The position numbers were made by a program, and so were the translations under genes. From UBA4459 sp963776205 (lineage in GTDB: Bacteria; Bacteroidota; Bacteroidia; Bacteroidales; F082), in the NCBI GenBank assembly GCA_963776205.1, contig CAVZLR010000004.1, positions 682,001 to 746,000 on the forward strand: a stretch of 64,000 nt of DNA, read 5' to 3'. The notes under the pieces were generated by a model that saw nothing but the letters and a program-made list of their open reading frames with translations, had not been told where the DNA came from and did not search any database. Below are positions 51,706 to 61,290 of the stretch, piece by piece (within the stretch, counting starts at the first letter, position 1; each line of letters opens with the position of its first letter).

Positions 51706-52287
51706 ATGAAATTTATTCGTCTGTTCTCATTATTGCTCATACCACTGATGCTTCTGGCATGTAACAGGAGCAAGAATAATCCGGGCTACGATTATATGGG
51801 AAAACATGATATGTATTATACCAAGTTTTATAAGGCATATTACTCCCAATCCTATTTTCAGAGACAGCATGACCAATCAATTACCTGTTGAAGGTACTGT
51901 GGCAAGAGGTGAAATGCCATTCCCTTATCCAGGTGCAACCATAGCTGAAAGAGCTGCCAACCAGGCAAAAGCTGGTCTTAGAGGTAATGAATCCGCTGGA
52001 GGTGAATGAGGAAGTGCTGGCCAATGGAAAAGCACATTATGATATATTCTGTATCAGTTGTCATGGTAATAACGGCAAAGGAGATGGACATCTTATTTAC
52101 CAGTGGATTATTTCCTGCCAAACCTACATCACTTGTTGAACCCTATGTTCAAAGCAAACCTGATGGAGAAATATTCTATGTGATTACCTATGGTTCTATT
52201 TCAGGATTAATGGGACCGCATGGAGCACAAATTCAACCAGATGACAGGTGGAGCATTATAAGTTATGTTAGAGAATTGGCGAATTAA
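51706..52287 (+). CDS. actE: alternative complex III subunit ActE, monohaem cytochrome c lipoprotein, frame-broken
   Basis: ATG 51706 with lipoprotein signal MKFIRLFSLLLIPLMLLACN, lipobox Cys. Then YMGKHDMYYTKFYKAY, NPIFRDSMTNQLPVEGTVAR and, after breaks near 51835 and 52000, EVLANGKAHYDIFCISCHG with one CxxCH haem site, GHGL...GLFPAKPTSLVEPYVQSKPD, GEIFYVITYGSISGLMGPHG and QIQPDDRWSIISYVRELAN. About 192 residues. Lipid-anchored monohaem c subunit. Confidence 0.88.
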
Positions 52288-52316
52288 TTTAATTGAAACG
52301 ATAAAATCAACATAAA

Positions 52317-53481
52317 ATGGAAAAACAATTAAAGGTCGGCGAAGGATTTAAAATAATAGGTTTCGTTCTGATTGCTTTCGGCCTGTTTACCGTACTCACT
52401 GGTTTGTTAACAGGTGATCATGTAAGAACATGGGCCAATCTGCTGCTTAACAACTACTATTTTATGTCAGTTACTATTGGTGCTACTTTCTGGATGGCTA
52501 TGCAGGCAATAACACAATCAGGGTGGTCAGCAGCTTATGTAAGAATTCCGCAGGCCATGAGCAATTACCTGATCGTATCGTTCATCTTGTGGGCTTTCAT
52601 GTTTTTTGGCCTTCATGATCTCTATCACTGGACCCACCATGATGCTGTAATGCATGATCCAATTTTACTGCATAAAGAACCCTATCTGAATATCCCTTTC
52701 TTCACAATTCGTTACGTATTATTTTTCGCGTTGTGGATTTTCCTTACACAGCGTATTAAAAAACTTTCGCTGGAAGAAGATAAAATTGGTGGACTTGACC
52801 AACTTTAACAAAATTGAGTTTACTTCGAAGGTGTATATTTTCGTGTCTGGCCATTACATTTTCACTTTTTTCAATCGATTGGCTAATGTCACTTGACCCA
52901 CACTGGTACAGTACCATTTATGCGGTTAAGAAATTTGTAATGGCTTTTTATCATGGTATTGTCATCATCACAGCCATTGCCATCATACTTACATAAACTT
53001 GGGCTATTTGCCTGCATCTTACAAAAACCCATATGGGTGATTTTGCACGTTATATTTTCGCACTGAGCATTATTTGGGGATACATCTGGTTATCACAGTA
53101 CATATTATCTGGTATGCTAATATTCCTGAAGAAACTGTGTATTATGTGCCACGTATCATGGAAGATTATAAAACCTATTTCTATCTTGAATTAATTGTGA
53201 ACTGGGCATTTCCATTTTTATTCCTGATGTGGAACCGGGTAGCAAAAAATGCCTGGGCATTGCTTTTTGTTGCAGTAGTTTTAATGGGTGGGCAATGGAT
53301 CGAGTTATATATGTCGATCATGCCTGAAACAGCAGACACTCACAACATCACCTATATTGAAGTAGGTACATTCCTTGGTTATTTTGCATTATTTGCCATG
53401 GTGGTTGCATGGTCGCTTGCCAGAATTCCATTGGTAGCTAAAAACCATCCTTACCTGATAGAAAGTTTAGAACATCATTAA
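52317..53481 (+). CDS. actF: alternative complex III subunit ActF, quinol:cytochrome c oxidoreductase membrane subunit, frame-broken
   Basis: ATG 52317: MEKQLKVGEGFKIIGFVLIA, FGLFTVLTGLLTGDHVRTWA, then about nine TM helices: VTIGATFWMAMQAITQSGWS, FILWAFMFFGLHDLYHWTHH with paired His, SLFSIDWLMSLDPHWYSTIY, MAFYHGIVIITAIAIILT and FFWNRVAKNAWALLFVAVVL-like segments ending GYFALFAMVVAWSLARIPLV. Breaks near 52810, 52995, 53060. About 388 residues. Homologous to ActC but without its quinol site. It ends with a strong terminator; cytochrome oxidase genes, often next in this operon, do not follow. Confidence 0.9.
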
Positions 53482-53500
53482 TAAGTTTCCAAATTAGGAA

Positions 53501-53533
53501 AAGTCCTGTTGAAATTTCAGCAGGACTTTTTTT
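53501..53533 (+). terminator. rho-independent terminator of the act operon
   Basis: AAGTCCTG (53501-53508) pairs with CAGGACTT (53521-53528), continued by TGAAA/TTTCA inside, then seven T. It closes the operon directly after actF. Confidence 0.92.
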
Positions 53534-53595
53534 ATGAATATCGATCATATTAGTTAACTTCGGTTGCTGTTTTAAATGAATTATGAAACTAAAGA

Positions 53596-54445
53596 ATGCA
53601 TCTATCATTATTGCTACGATATAGCAACATCCTGAGCTTTGATGTAGTATTAGGAAGTGTTATGGTGGGCGCATTTGCTTGTAAGGTATTAAATGTAGAA
53701 ATTCAAAAATGGTGGCTGGTTATTATTGCGCTTTCCGTTTGGGTAATGTATACGGCTGATCATTTGCTGGATGCTTGGCAAGGAAAAGAACAAGTGACGA
53801 TCAAACGGCACAGTTTCCATTTTAAACATATGAAGCGCATTATACCCGTATGGGTAACAGCCGCTATCGCCAGCATTATTCTAAGCCTTTTGGTACTTAA
53901 CAGTGAAATCATTTACCTGGGCTTCCTGCTCGGTATTTGTGTATTGATCTACTTCAGTGTAGTTTACTTCAATAAAGAGAAACGCCCAAACTTTCTGCAA
54001 AAAGAACTTTTCATTGCATTGATATATGTTATTGGGATTTGGTTGGCACCCATAGTTTGGTATGGTGTTAATCCGGATGGCATGAGACTTATAATCATTG
54101 CAAACCTGGTATTATTAGCATGGACAGAAGGAATCATTATTTCATGGTATGAATTTCATGAAGATATAACAGACAAACATGTGTCGTTTACTGTATTGTT
54201 TGGAAAAAAAACAACCAGAAGATTCATTTTCCTGTTGTTAATAATAGTCTTTGTTTTCGGTTTAACCGGAATTTTTCAATTGGAAAATGATTTGACTATA
54301 AGACTTGCTTTTGTTACAGAGTTACTGATGGGATTCGTATTAACGCTTTCTTATTTCATTTCCAAATATTTTTGGCAAGAATGAATTATACAGATATATT
54401 GGTGAAGCAAGTTTTCTCTTACCCGGTTTGCTTCTCTTGGTATAA
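53596..54445 (+). CDS. UbiA-like membrane prenyltransferase homologue, frame-broken at the end
   Basis: ATG 53596 (MHLSLLLRYSNILSFDVVLG) opens an eight-TM protein. A first Asp-rich motif YTADHLLDAWQ and a second WYEFHEDITDKHVSF correspond in position to the NDxxD and DxxxD motifs of UbiA-type prenyltransferases, though less acidic than typical. One frame break near 54384 restores the C-terminus ELYRYIGEASFLLPGLLLLV with stop 54443-54445. About 282 residues. Possible role in quinone or haem prenylation near the ACIII genes (inference); the substrate is unknown. Confidence 0.6.
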
Positions 54446-54515
54446 AGAACGACATGTTTTAATAAATAAATGAATAATTAGAGCTGTAATTCACCCTCAA
54501 TCAAAAGAACTTCTT

Positions 54516-54523
54516 ATTTTTGA
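54516..54523 (+). promoter_or_regulatory. -7 box of cdaA
   Basis: TATTTTTG matches TAnnTTTG; ATG follows 17 nt later. No TTG at the -33 position. Confidence 0.45.
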
Positions 54524-54540
54524 GTTAAATTCAATTGTTG

Positions 54541-55344
54541 ATGCTTCTTTTCATCGAAATCAGGTTACTCGATTTTATTGATGTCTTTCTGGTTGCCGTT
54601 TTGCTTTTCGGCTTGTACCGGATGCTGAAAGGAACTGTAGCTATCAGTATTATTATAGGGCTTGTAGGATTGTTCATGTTCTGGAAAATATTTGATGCAT
54701 TGCAGATGGAATTGCTTTCGCAAATACTGGGTGCCTTTATTAGTGTGGGTTTAGTGGCACTGATTATCATATTTCAACCTGAGATCAGGCAATTCCTATT
54801 GGCATTAGGACGGCCAAGGATCATTAACAAATACAGCAAGAGTTTTCCGTTTTTGAATGCCCTTTTCCATGAAAGATATGAAGTGGATATTGATGCCATT
54901 GTAACTGCATGCCGCCATATGGGAAATCAAAAGATCGGTGCACTCATTGTTATGACAAGACAAAACGAATTGTATCAGTTCCTAGGTACAGGTCAGGTTG
55001 TTGATTCGCGGGTTTCATCTTCATTACTTGAAAATATTTTTTTTAAAAACAGTCCTTTGCATGATGGAGCTGTCATCATTACGAATAATCGTATTAAAGC
55101 CGCAGCAGTGATTTTGCCCATCACCAAGCAAAAAGTATCTAAAAGAGCTGGTTTACGTCACCGGGCAGCTATTGGCATTACAGAAGTTTCAGATGCTATT
55201 GCCATAGTTGTTTCAGAAGAAACAGGTAATATTTCATATTGTGTAGACGGAGAAATGTATTATAACATTGATGTTTCAGTACTGCAAATGCGTCTTAACA
55301 CCGATATGGGACTAAAGAATTTGAGACAAAAAGGACTAGGTTGA
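54541..55344 (+). CDS. cdaA: diadenylate cyclase, c-di-AMP synthase
   Basis: Start at ATG 54541 (TTG 54535 is two codons upstream). Three TM helices (FIDVFLVAVLLFGLYRML, ISIIIGLVGLFMFWKIFDAL, ILGAFISVGLVALIIIFQPE) precede a DisA_N domain with GALIVMTRQNELYQFL, FFKNSPLHDGAVIITNNRIK (catalytic DGA) and KRAGLRHRAAIGITEVSDAI (RHR motif), IAIVVSEETGNISY. About 267 residues, standard CdaA. It makes c-di-AMP from two ATP, a regulator of K+ and osmolytes. Unbroken. Confidence 0.94.
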   Translation: MLLFIEIRLLDFIDVFLVAVLLFGLYRMLKGTVAISIIIGLVGLFMFWKIFDALQMELLSQILGAFISVGLVALIIIFQPEIRQFLLALGRPRIINKYSKSFPFLNALFHERYEVDIDAIVTACRHMGNQKIGALIVMTRQNELYQFLGTGQVVDSRVSSSLLENIFFKNSPLHDGAVIITNNRIKAAAVILPITKQKVSKRAGLRHRAAIGITEVSDAIAIVVSEETGNISYCVDGEMYYNIDVSVLQMRLNTDMGLKNLRQKGLG

Positions 55345-55366
55345 GTAATTCGTTTAAATGATATAG

Positions 55367-55648
55367 TCAACGACGGCTAGTTTTTTCCACTACTTCTCTT
55401 AAATAATCAAGCACTTCGATATGTTTTGGATGAATCCGATAAGCATTTAAGCCTGTTTCATTTTCAAAGTTGGCTGTGAGCACCAGGTCGAAAGCTGCTG
55501 GCTTGGTATTCACATTCAATCCAACTTCCATTGAATATAAAGCAGGAATCTCATCCGTCAGATCTTCCAGCATCTTTTTCAGTTTGGCTGCTTCAGCATC
55601 TTTTGTCGTGCGATCTTTAAACTGGACCATTACAATATGACGTAGCAT
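55367..55648 (-). CDS. Dabb (stress-responsive A/B barrel) domain protein
   Basis: A 93-residue protein, MLRHIVMVQFKDRTTKDAEA ... LYSMEVGLNVNTKPAAFDLV ... YRIHPKHIEVLDYLREVVEK, with the conserved His/Phe pattern of Dabb dimers (RHIVMVQFK at the start, HPKHIEVLDYL near the end). Such small alpha/beta barrels bind hydrophobic ligands or act as oxygenase-like proteins. Convergent with cdaA; separated from sucD by a terminator-like hairpin. Unbroken. Confidence 0.85.
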   Translation of the reverse strand: MLRHIVMVQFKDRTTKDAEAAKLKKMLEDLTDEIPALYSMEVGLNVNTKPAAFDLVLTANFENETGLNAYRIHPKHIEVLDYLREVVEKTSRR

Positions 55649-55674
55649 AATTCTCTGGTTTTATATTAAACTGA

Positions 55675-55703
55675 AAGAGCCTGGTATCAATTAACAGGCT
55701 CTT
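55675..55703 (-). terminator. terminator hairpin after sucD
   Basis: AAGAGCCTG (55675-55683) and CAGGCTCTT (55695-55703), a 9-bp perfect stem with an 11-nt loop. It lies 21 nt after the sucD stop on the minus strand and is followed by TTTCAGTTT rather than a clean T-run. Confidence 0.65.
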
Positions 55704-55724
55704 CATAAAATTTTGAATTTATTT

Positions 55725-56595
55725 TTATTTCAGCACTTCGGCCATTTTTTTGCCAATATCAGCCGGGGAGTCCACTACATGCACGCCACAATCTTTTAGG
55801 ATGGCTTTTTTTGCATCAGCAGTATCTGCTTTTCCTCCAATAATAGCACCGGCATGCCCCATAGTACGTCCCGGGGGAGCAGTCGCACCAGCAATAAATC
55901 CAACCACCGGTTTATTGCCATGTTCTTTAATATAATAAGCTGCATCTGCTTCCATATTTCCACCAATCTCACCGATCATAACAATGCCTTCCGTTTCCGG
56001 ATCATTCATAAATAATTCAACTGCATCTTTGGTTGTGGTTCCAATAATCGGGTCGCCACCAATACCAATTGCAGTTGTTTGTCCGAGACCCGCTTTGGTA
56101 AGTTGGTCAACAGCTTCGTAAGTGAGGGTTCCTGAACGCGAAACAATACCTACCCTGCCTTTGCTGTGAATAAATCCGGGCATGATGCCTACTTTGGCCT
56201 CCCCGGGCGTGATCACACCGGGACAGTTAGGCCCAACTAACCTTGTGTCTCTGTCATTTCAAATATTCTTTTACTTTTACCATATCCTCAGTTGGAATAC
56301 CTTCCGTGATGCAGACAATCACTTTTATTCCGGCTTCAGCAGCTTCCATAATGGCATCAGCAGCAAATGCAGGAGGAACAAAAATTATGGATACATCTGC
56401 TGCTGTTTTATCCACTGCATCTTTTACCGTGTTAAATACTGGTTTGCCCAGGTGTGACTGTCCTCCTTTTCCAGGGGTTACCCCTCCTACTACCTTAGTT
56501 CCGTAGTCAATCATTTGGGTGGCATGAAAAGTACCTTCGCTACCCGTGAATCCCTGTACAATTATTTTAGAATCTTTGTTGACTAAAACGCTCAT
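55725..56595 (-). CDS. sucD: succinyl-CoA ligase alpha subunit, frame-broken
   Basis: ATG 56595: MSVLVNKDSKIIVQGFTGSE, GTFHATQMIDYGTKVVGGVT, PGKGGQSHLGKPVFNTVKDA, a CoA-binding Rossmann domain. A break near 56250-56216 separates it from GPNCPGVITPGEAKVGIMPG, GRVGIVSRSGTLTYEAVDQL and GRTMGHAGAIIGGKADTADA, where His of GHAGA is the phosphorylated residue. About 290 residues. Interconverts succinyl-CoA and succinate with ATP/GTP in the TCA cycle. It is divergent from mnmE. Confidence 0.95.
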
Positions 56596-56628
56596 TTAAA
56601 TATCTTTTTGTGGCTGAATAAGTGGCTC

Positions 56629-56636
56629 CAAATATA
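56629..56636 (-). promoter_or_regulatory. -7 box of sucD
   Basis: On the minus strand TATATTTG (56636-56629) matches TAnnTTTG and lies 33 nt from the ATG at 56595. The -33 position reads as T-rich without a clear TTG. Confidence 0.45.
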
Positions 56637-56642
56637 CTACCT

Positions 56643-56675
56643 TTTGATGTTCTGTAAAAATATATGCTAATTTTG
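56643..56675 (+). promoter_or_regulatory. mnmE promoter
   Basis: TTTG (56643-56646), 21-nt spacer, TAATTTTG (56668-56675), a full consensus match. The start ATG is 25 nt downstream of the -7 box. Confidence 0.68.
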
Positions 56676-56700
56676 TTTCTGTGTTCAATACAGAAATATA

Positions 56701-58114
56701 ATGAACTTCTCACGATCAGCTTATACCCAAAAAGATACGATTTGTGCTATAGCTACACCTCCCGGAACAGGAGCTATTTCAGTAATCCGGCTATCAGGCC
56801 CCAATAGCCTTTCAATAGCTCAAAAATTTTTCAAACCGAAGCATAAAGGAATGGGTTCAGAACCCTTCGAAAGCCATAAAATGTACTTCGGGCGATTTGA
56901 AAAAGACCAGAGAGATCATTGATGAAGTTTTATTGACTTATTTTAAATCACCTAATTCATATACCGGCGAGGAAGCAGTGGAAATTTCTTGCCATGGTTC
57001 TGAATTTATCCAACAAAAAATCATTGAATTATTGCTGGAAGCTGGTGCCCGATTAGCTGATCCCGGTGAATTTACCATGCGCGCTTTTTTAAATGGCAAA
57101 CTGGATCTTTCTCAGGCGGAAGCCGTTGCAGACCTGATCGCCTCCCAGTCTAAATCAGCGCACCACCTGGCATTGAACCAAATGCGCGGTGGTTTTTCAG
57201 AAAAAATAAAAGAGCTACGGGAGCAATTGTTACAATTTACAGCGCTTATTGAGTTGGAACTCGATTTCAGTGAAGAAGATGTGGAATTTGCGGACAGGAC
57301 AGCATTTACATGAGTTTACTAAATCAGTTAAAAAGTGAACTGACATACCTTATCTCTTCCTTCAAAGTGGGGAATGTGCTTAAAACTGGTATTCCAGTTG
57401 CTATTATTGGCAAACCAAATGCAGGCAAATCTACTTTATTGAATGCCATTTTAAATGAAGAAAAGGCCATTGTTTCAGAAATTCCGGGAACTACCCGCGA
57501 TGCCATTGAAGACACCATTGTTATAGATGGTTACCGTTTTCGATTTATTGATACAGCCGGGCTGCGGCAATCTGAAGATATGATAGAGAATATGGGCATT
57601 GGCAGGACCTACGACAAAATGGAGCAAGCCACCATTATTCTCTACATTTGCGATATAAGTCAGGCGGGCAAAAATGACCTGGAAGAAGTGCTAAAAGAAT
57701 TCAAACGATTATATCGAAGATGAGGACAAACATTTTATACTTGTAGCTAATAAAATTGACCAGTTAAATGAAATACCTGCACACCTGAAAGAAATGCTGG
57801 AACTGGAAACTGTATTTGTATCTGCCAAGCGCAAAGAGAATATTCACTTGCTTGCAGATACCTTGGTAAGCAAGGTAAAAGAAAAATCTATATCCAATGA
57901 TATAATTGTTAGCAATTCAAGACACTATGATGCGCTTATGAATGCCTTTGATGCACTCATACAGGTGGAACAAGCATTAACTGAGAATATTCCTACTGAC
58001 CTCGTGGCCATTGATATACGGCAGGCGCTACACCACCTTGGTACCATTACGGGTGAGATCACAACTGATGAAGTGCTTGGCTCTATTTTTTCCAAGTTTT
58101 GTATCGGAAAATAA
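56701..58114 (+). CDS. mnmE: tRNA uridine-5-carboxymethylaminomethyl modification GTPase, frame-broken
   Basis: ATG 56701: TQKDTICAIATPPGTGAISV, IRLSGPNSLSIA (formyl-THF-binding N-terminal domain), then GEFTMRAFLNGKLDLSQAEA, VADLIASQSKSAHHLALNQM. G domain: AIIGKPNAGKSTLLNAILNE (P loop), SEIPGTTRDAIEDTI, FIDTAGLRQSEDMI and LVANKIDQL. C-terminal CIGK carries the essential Cys. About 470 residues. Breaks near 56910, 57310, 57720-57750. With MnmG it makes cmnm5U34 in tRNA. Confidence 0.95.
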
Positions 58115-58310
58115 CCATCACAAAGTAAAGAAATAAAGAACTTATTAAAAACTATCATTAAGGCTTTAAATACAGGCTTTTTTATTTGAATAAAGTTATT
58201 ATTTATTGCGCAGAACTTCAAGTTCTGGAACGATAATAAAAGGAACCTTTGATTTGTCCCAATTAAACTGTAAGTCCTGTATTTGTATGATTGAATTATT
58301 CAAGCTGAAT

Positions 58311-59075
58311 TTAGTATTGAATGGTATTATTTTTTATATAATCCTTTTTCAAAAACTGAGGCGTATAAATAACTACTCCTATTTCTAAACCAGCCCCATT
58401 TGTACCATCTAAACATGCTCCATAGGTAATGGCCGGAATAATAAAACTATTAGGTTCCCAACGCAAGCCAACTTTGTATTCCGGTTTGGAGTATACTTCG
58501 CCATTAGTACCGTATAATTCACCTACAATAGCTGTTTTGGGGATTATTCTATAAATAGCCAAACGTGTAGTCCAAGTAAAACCAAAAGCTGTTTCTTTAT
58601 TGTTTCCATAATCGAAGTCAACCATTGCGCCAGGCATAATATCCCACGAAAACATGTTATTGAGGAACGGAATTGTAATAGGAACTGCTGTCCATATGTT
58701 TTTATGAAATTCGGTAAATTGTGTTTCGTTATAATAACCAGGCGATTGACCAAACCCTAAAAACACCCCTCCGCCACCAGTGTTTGCTTCATTCTTCCAA
58801 AACATATACTTTGCGTAAACAGTGGTTGTAAAATGTTGAGTAATTTGTTCATCTCTGTAATCCCGGTACAAATTACCTTGGACAAAAAACTCAAATCGGT
58901 CTATTAATGCAAAAGACATCAACAATGTTGAGTTTCTTACACCGGCTGTAGGACAAAAAGTGCCAGTGCCTTTAGGCATCGTCAGGTAATTATCGCTATT
59001 AAATTGCTGGGCATAAACGCTGTGTACTGAAAGCAACAGAACAATAAATACTAAAATTTTAATCGGCTTTTGCAT
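58311..59075 (-). CDS. outer-membrane beta-barrel, transporter-like
   Basis: Signal MQKPIKILVFIVLLLSVHSV, then QQFNSDNYLTMPKGTGTFCP, TAGVRNSTLLMSFALIDRFE, FFVQGNLYRDYRDEQITQHF, GVFLGFGQSPGYYNETQFTE and repeated strands (FAFGFTWTTRLAIYRIIPKT, YKVGLRWEPNSFIIPAITYG), ending near GLEIGVVIYTPQFLKKDYIK. The mature N-terminus is a TonB-independent barrel pattern of alternating aromatic strands; 254 residues. The same strand stays coding-like in another frame to a stop at 58199-58201 (IQDLQFNWDKSKVPFIIVPE...LRNK), so one indel in the T-run at 58328-58335 may truncate the call and the true 3' end may be 58199. Function unknown. Confidence 0.65.
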   Translation of the reverse strand: MQKPIKILVFIVLLLSVHSVYAQQFNSDNYLTMPKGTGTFCPTAGVRNSTLLMSFALIDRFEFFVQGNLYRDYRDEQITQHFTTTVYAKYMFWKNEANTGGGGVFLGFGQSPGYYNETQFTEFHKNIWTAVPITIPFLNNMFSWDIMPGAMVDFDYGNNKETAFGFTWTTRLAIYRIIPKTAIVGELYGTNGEVYSKPEYKVGLRWEPNSFIIPAITYGACLDGTNGAGLEIGVVIYTPQFLKKDYIKNNTIQY

Positions 59076-59183
59076 AACTTTGAATGAGTTAATTTTATTA
59101 AAAAAACATGACCGGAGCCTCCATTTTTATATGCTGGAATGGTTTTCTATTCATCTTTCAGCAACATTTATTTATTTTAGGGA

Positions 59184-60264
59184 CTATTCTTCATACACCA
59201 TCTCAATGTCATCCACAATGAGCACACTTCCAACAGCTCCTGCAAAATTTGCCCCATCAAAACTGGAAGAGGCAACAAATGTGATATGTGTTGGCAAGGC
59301 AAATGCAGCCGAGTCGGCGCTGACATAGTCATTATTTGGTGGCTTCATATAGTCTGGAAATGTATTATCAAGTTCTCCATAGGTGAAAGCTATTTCAATG
59401 TTTGTCAAATCCACAATTGTCTCTGAGCTTCGAAACCATGCAGTGGCAAGACGTTCGGTAACGCCATTCAACCTGATTTCGAGCAAGGCATAAATATCGA
59501 GCATATCCGGATAGTTTAGCTCATCACCATTCCTGTCTTTGTTTTCCTCACCGGGCTGGTATTGGTATTTAAAACGCAGTTTAGACGGCCTTCCGGTGAA
59601 GGGTGTTCCGAATTCTATGGCTGCCTCCGGGTCGGTTGGATCCAGGTTGTCCGGATTAAAATATCCTGTGAAAAGGGAACCGGCGGATATTGGCATCCCC
59701 AGGCTTGCAGGTATTAGACCATTATACAAAGTTTCCATCTTTGCTGCCTTGTTGCTCACCACCCAGATCAAAGGGTGTCGTTGCCAGTTTGTTAAGAATC
59801 TGGGTTCCCGGATTGCCGGTTCCCCAGATGGTTGTTGCGGCGCTTATGCCTGGCTCATAATAATCTGAGGCCGTTTGGTACCATTCATTCAATTGCCAGT
59901 TGTCCAGTTGAGGATTCGCAGAGGCAACAAAGGAACTGATTGTCCAAACATGAACGCTGCCATCTTCTGCAGTCACTGTTATGTATGCCGGCTCATTCAG
60001 GTCGAGTTGTTCCCCAACCGTTTTGTCGGCTTTTGCAAATGAAGAAACGTCCAGGGTTTGTATGCTTATGGTTGAAAGATCGATGCCTCCGGGAATTTCA
60101 ACTACCACAGTCATGGAATCGTTGTTGATGATGGAATTTCCTGCCTGGTTGCTTACAAGGAATGATTTAATATTCCCATAACCCGACAATCCGAAATAAT
60201 CTTCTTTAACACATGAAGTTAAGAGTGTGGCAAGCAACAGAATTGGTATAATAAATCTTTTCAT
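59184..60264 (-). CDS. PCMD-domain lipoprotein, one frame break
   Basis: Lipoprotein signal MKRFIIPILLLATLLTSCVK (lipobox Cys), then YGNIKSFLVSNQAGNSIINN, STISIQTLDVSSFAKADKTV, EDGSVHVWTISSFVASANPQ, LDNWQLNEWYQTASDYYEPG, TTIWGTGNPGTQILNKLATT: the carbohydrate-binding opening of PCMD proteins. A break near 59750 continues with GSLFTGYFNPDNLDPTDPEA, AIEFGTPFTGRPSKLRFKYQ, FSDYMKPPN-like acidic loops and a last SFDGANFAGAVGSVLIVDDI, EMVYEE. About 360 residues. It pairs with the barrel gene just upstream (18-nt gap). Likely sugar binding at the surface. Confidence 0.75.
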
Positions 60265-60282
60265 TTTTCAGTTTTTTTAATA

Positions 60283-61053
60283 TTACTTCTTTGAACCAAA
60301 ATAATAGGCGAGACCTAGCTTCAATGACAAAATATTAACATTTGCATCTATTCTCTGATTCACTTCCCGCGACTCAATGCCATTATTTATTGATTGTTGC
60401 TCAATCTGTAAGTCATAACCAATCACATCCAGTTGCACCTCAAAGGCAAAACTTTCGAAAGCAAAGAAAGTAACACCCGGGCTTAATCCTGCCCTGAAAT
60501 GAAACCCTTCTGTGTATTTTGTATTTACTTCATCAACTTTTTTAATATTCCTTGTCAGGGCCGTGTTGTATCCGAATGTTAGTCCTATCTCAATAAAAAA
60601 GCTTAATCGCTCATTGCTTGTAAGCGGTATTGATGGCCTGATATTGGGCGTGAAATCATATGACCTCGATAAGGAATTGGACTGCAAAGTGTCAGGATCG
60701 CGAAATACCTGCCCTGTAAATTTGCTTTCACCATAAGTGAAGTTAAAACCAAGCAAAGTGTAGTTATTAATGTAATAGCCACCTTTAAAAAGTAAGTTGT
60801 ATTTGAGACTTTGTCCGTCCAAAACATCCTGTATCAAACCTGTTGTATTCTCCTGCTGTATGTCTTCCAATGAAAAAGCAAATCCGATGTATACATTTTT
60901 CTTTTTAAATGGATTAAAATCCTCATTATAATACTTTGTCATAAGGTCATAGGCTCTCGTGCTTTTGTCGGTATTTTCATTTTGAGCTACCGTGATATCC
61001 GGAAATAGCATAGCTAATGCCAGTATAATAATGAACCCGTAATTGTTTCTCAT
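60283..61053 (-). CDS. outer-membrane beta-barrel protein paired with the PCMD lipoprotein
   Basis: 256 residues, unbroken. Signal MRNNYGFIIILALAMLFPDI, then a strand pattern with GFAFSLEDIQQENTTGL, YNLLFKGGYYINNYTLLGFN, TYGESKFTGQVFRDP, RPSIPLTSNERLSFFIEIGL, FRAGLSPGVTFFAFESFAFE and a final LGLAYYFGSKK. The operon order barrel then lipoprotein is like a SusC/SusD-type pair but the barrel is far too short for SusC and has no plug domain. Exact role unknown. Confidence 0.72.
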   Translation of the reverse strand: MRNNYGFIIILALAMLFPDITVAQNENTDKSTRAYDLMTKYYNEDFNPFKKKNVYIGFAFSLEDIQQENTTGLIQDVLDGQSLKYNLLFKGGYYINNYTLLGFNFTYGESKFTGQVFRDPDTLQSNSLSRSYDFTPNIRPSIPLTSNERLSFFIEIGLTFGYNTALTRNIKKVDEVNTKYTEGFHFRAGLSPGVTFFAFESFAFEVQLDVIGYDLQIEQQSINNGIESREVNQRIDANVNILSLKLGLAYYFGSKK

Positions 61054-61176
61054 GATGTTAATATTTTTTTTAATAGAATGGTACTGGTCTATATCCAGGT
61101 GTCTTCCAGATCACTGATATATGTAATAGTTATAATCAACTACAGCCCAATAATACATAAATTTTGTTTAGAATAA

Positions 61177-61290
61177 TTAAATCACAAACGAAATCATCAT
61201 TTGCAACCGGTTACCCACACCATAGCTGTTATCAGTATTTGTTCTTCTTAAAATCATATACTCAATACCTGTGTTAACTCTTTTGATTTT
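61177..61290 (-). pseudogene. porin 3'-end remnant
   Basis: Minus-strand codons give VNTGIEYMILRRTNTDNSYG, VGNRLQMMISFVI then TAA at 61177-61179. The pattern GxEYxxxRRxNxDxxxGxxNRLQ...F is the last two strands of DcaP-like trimeric porins. In the same frame an in-frame stop lies close upstream, and the 61274 gene occupies the DNA above it, so only about 35 residues remain. Reads as a deleted porin gene. It could also be chance; a profile search would settle it. Confidence 0.35.

Noticed and set aside
1..58114. Genome decay with many pseudogenes
   Set aside because: Breaks hit essential genes equally and the downstream peptides stay fully conserved, which is better explained by indel errors.
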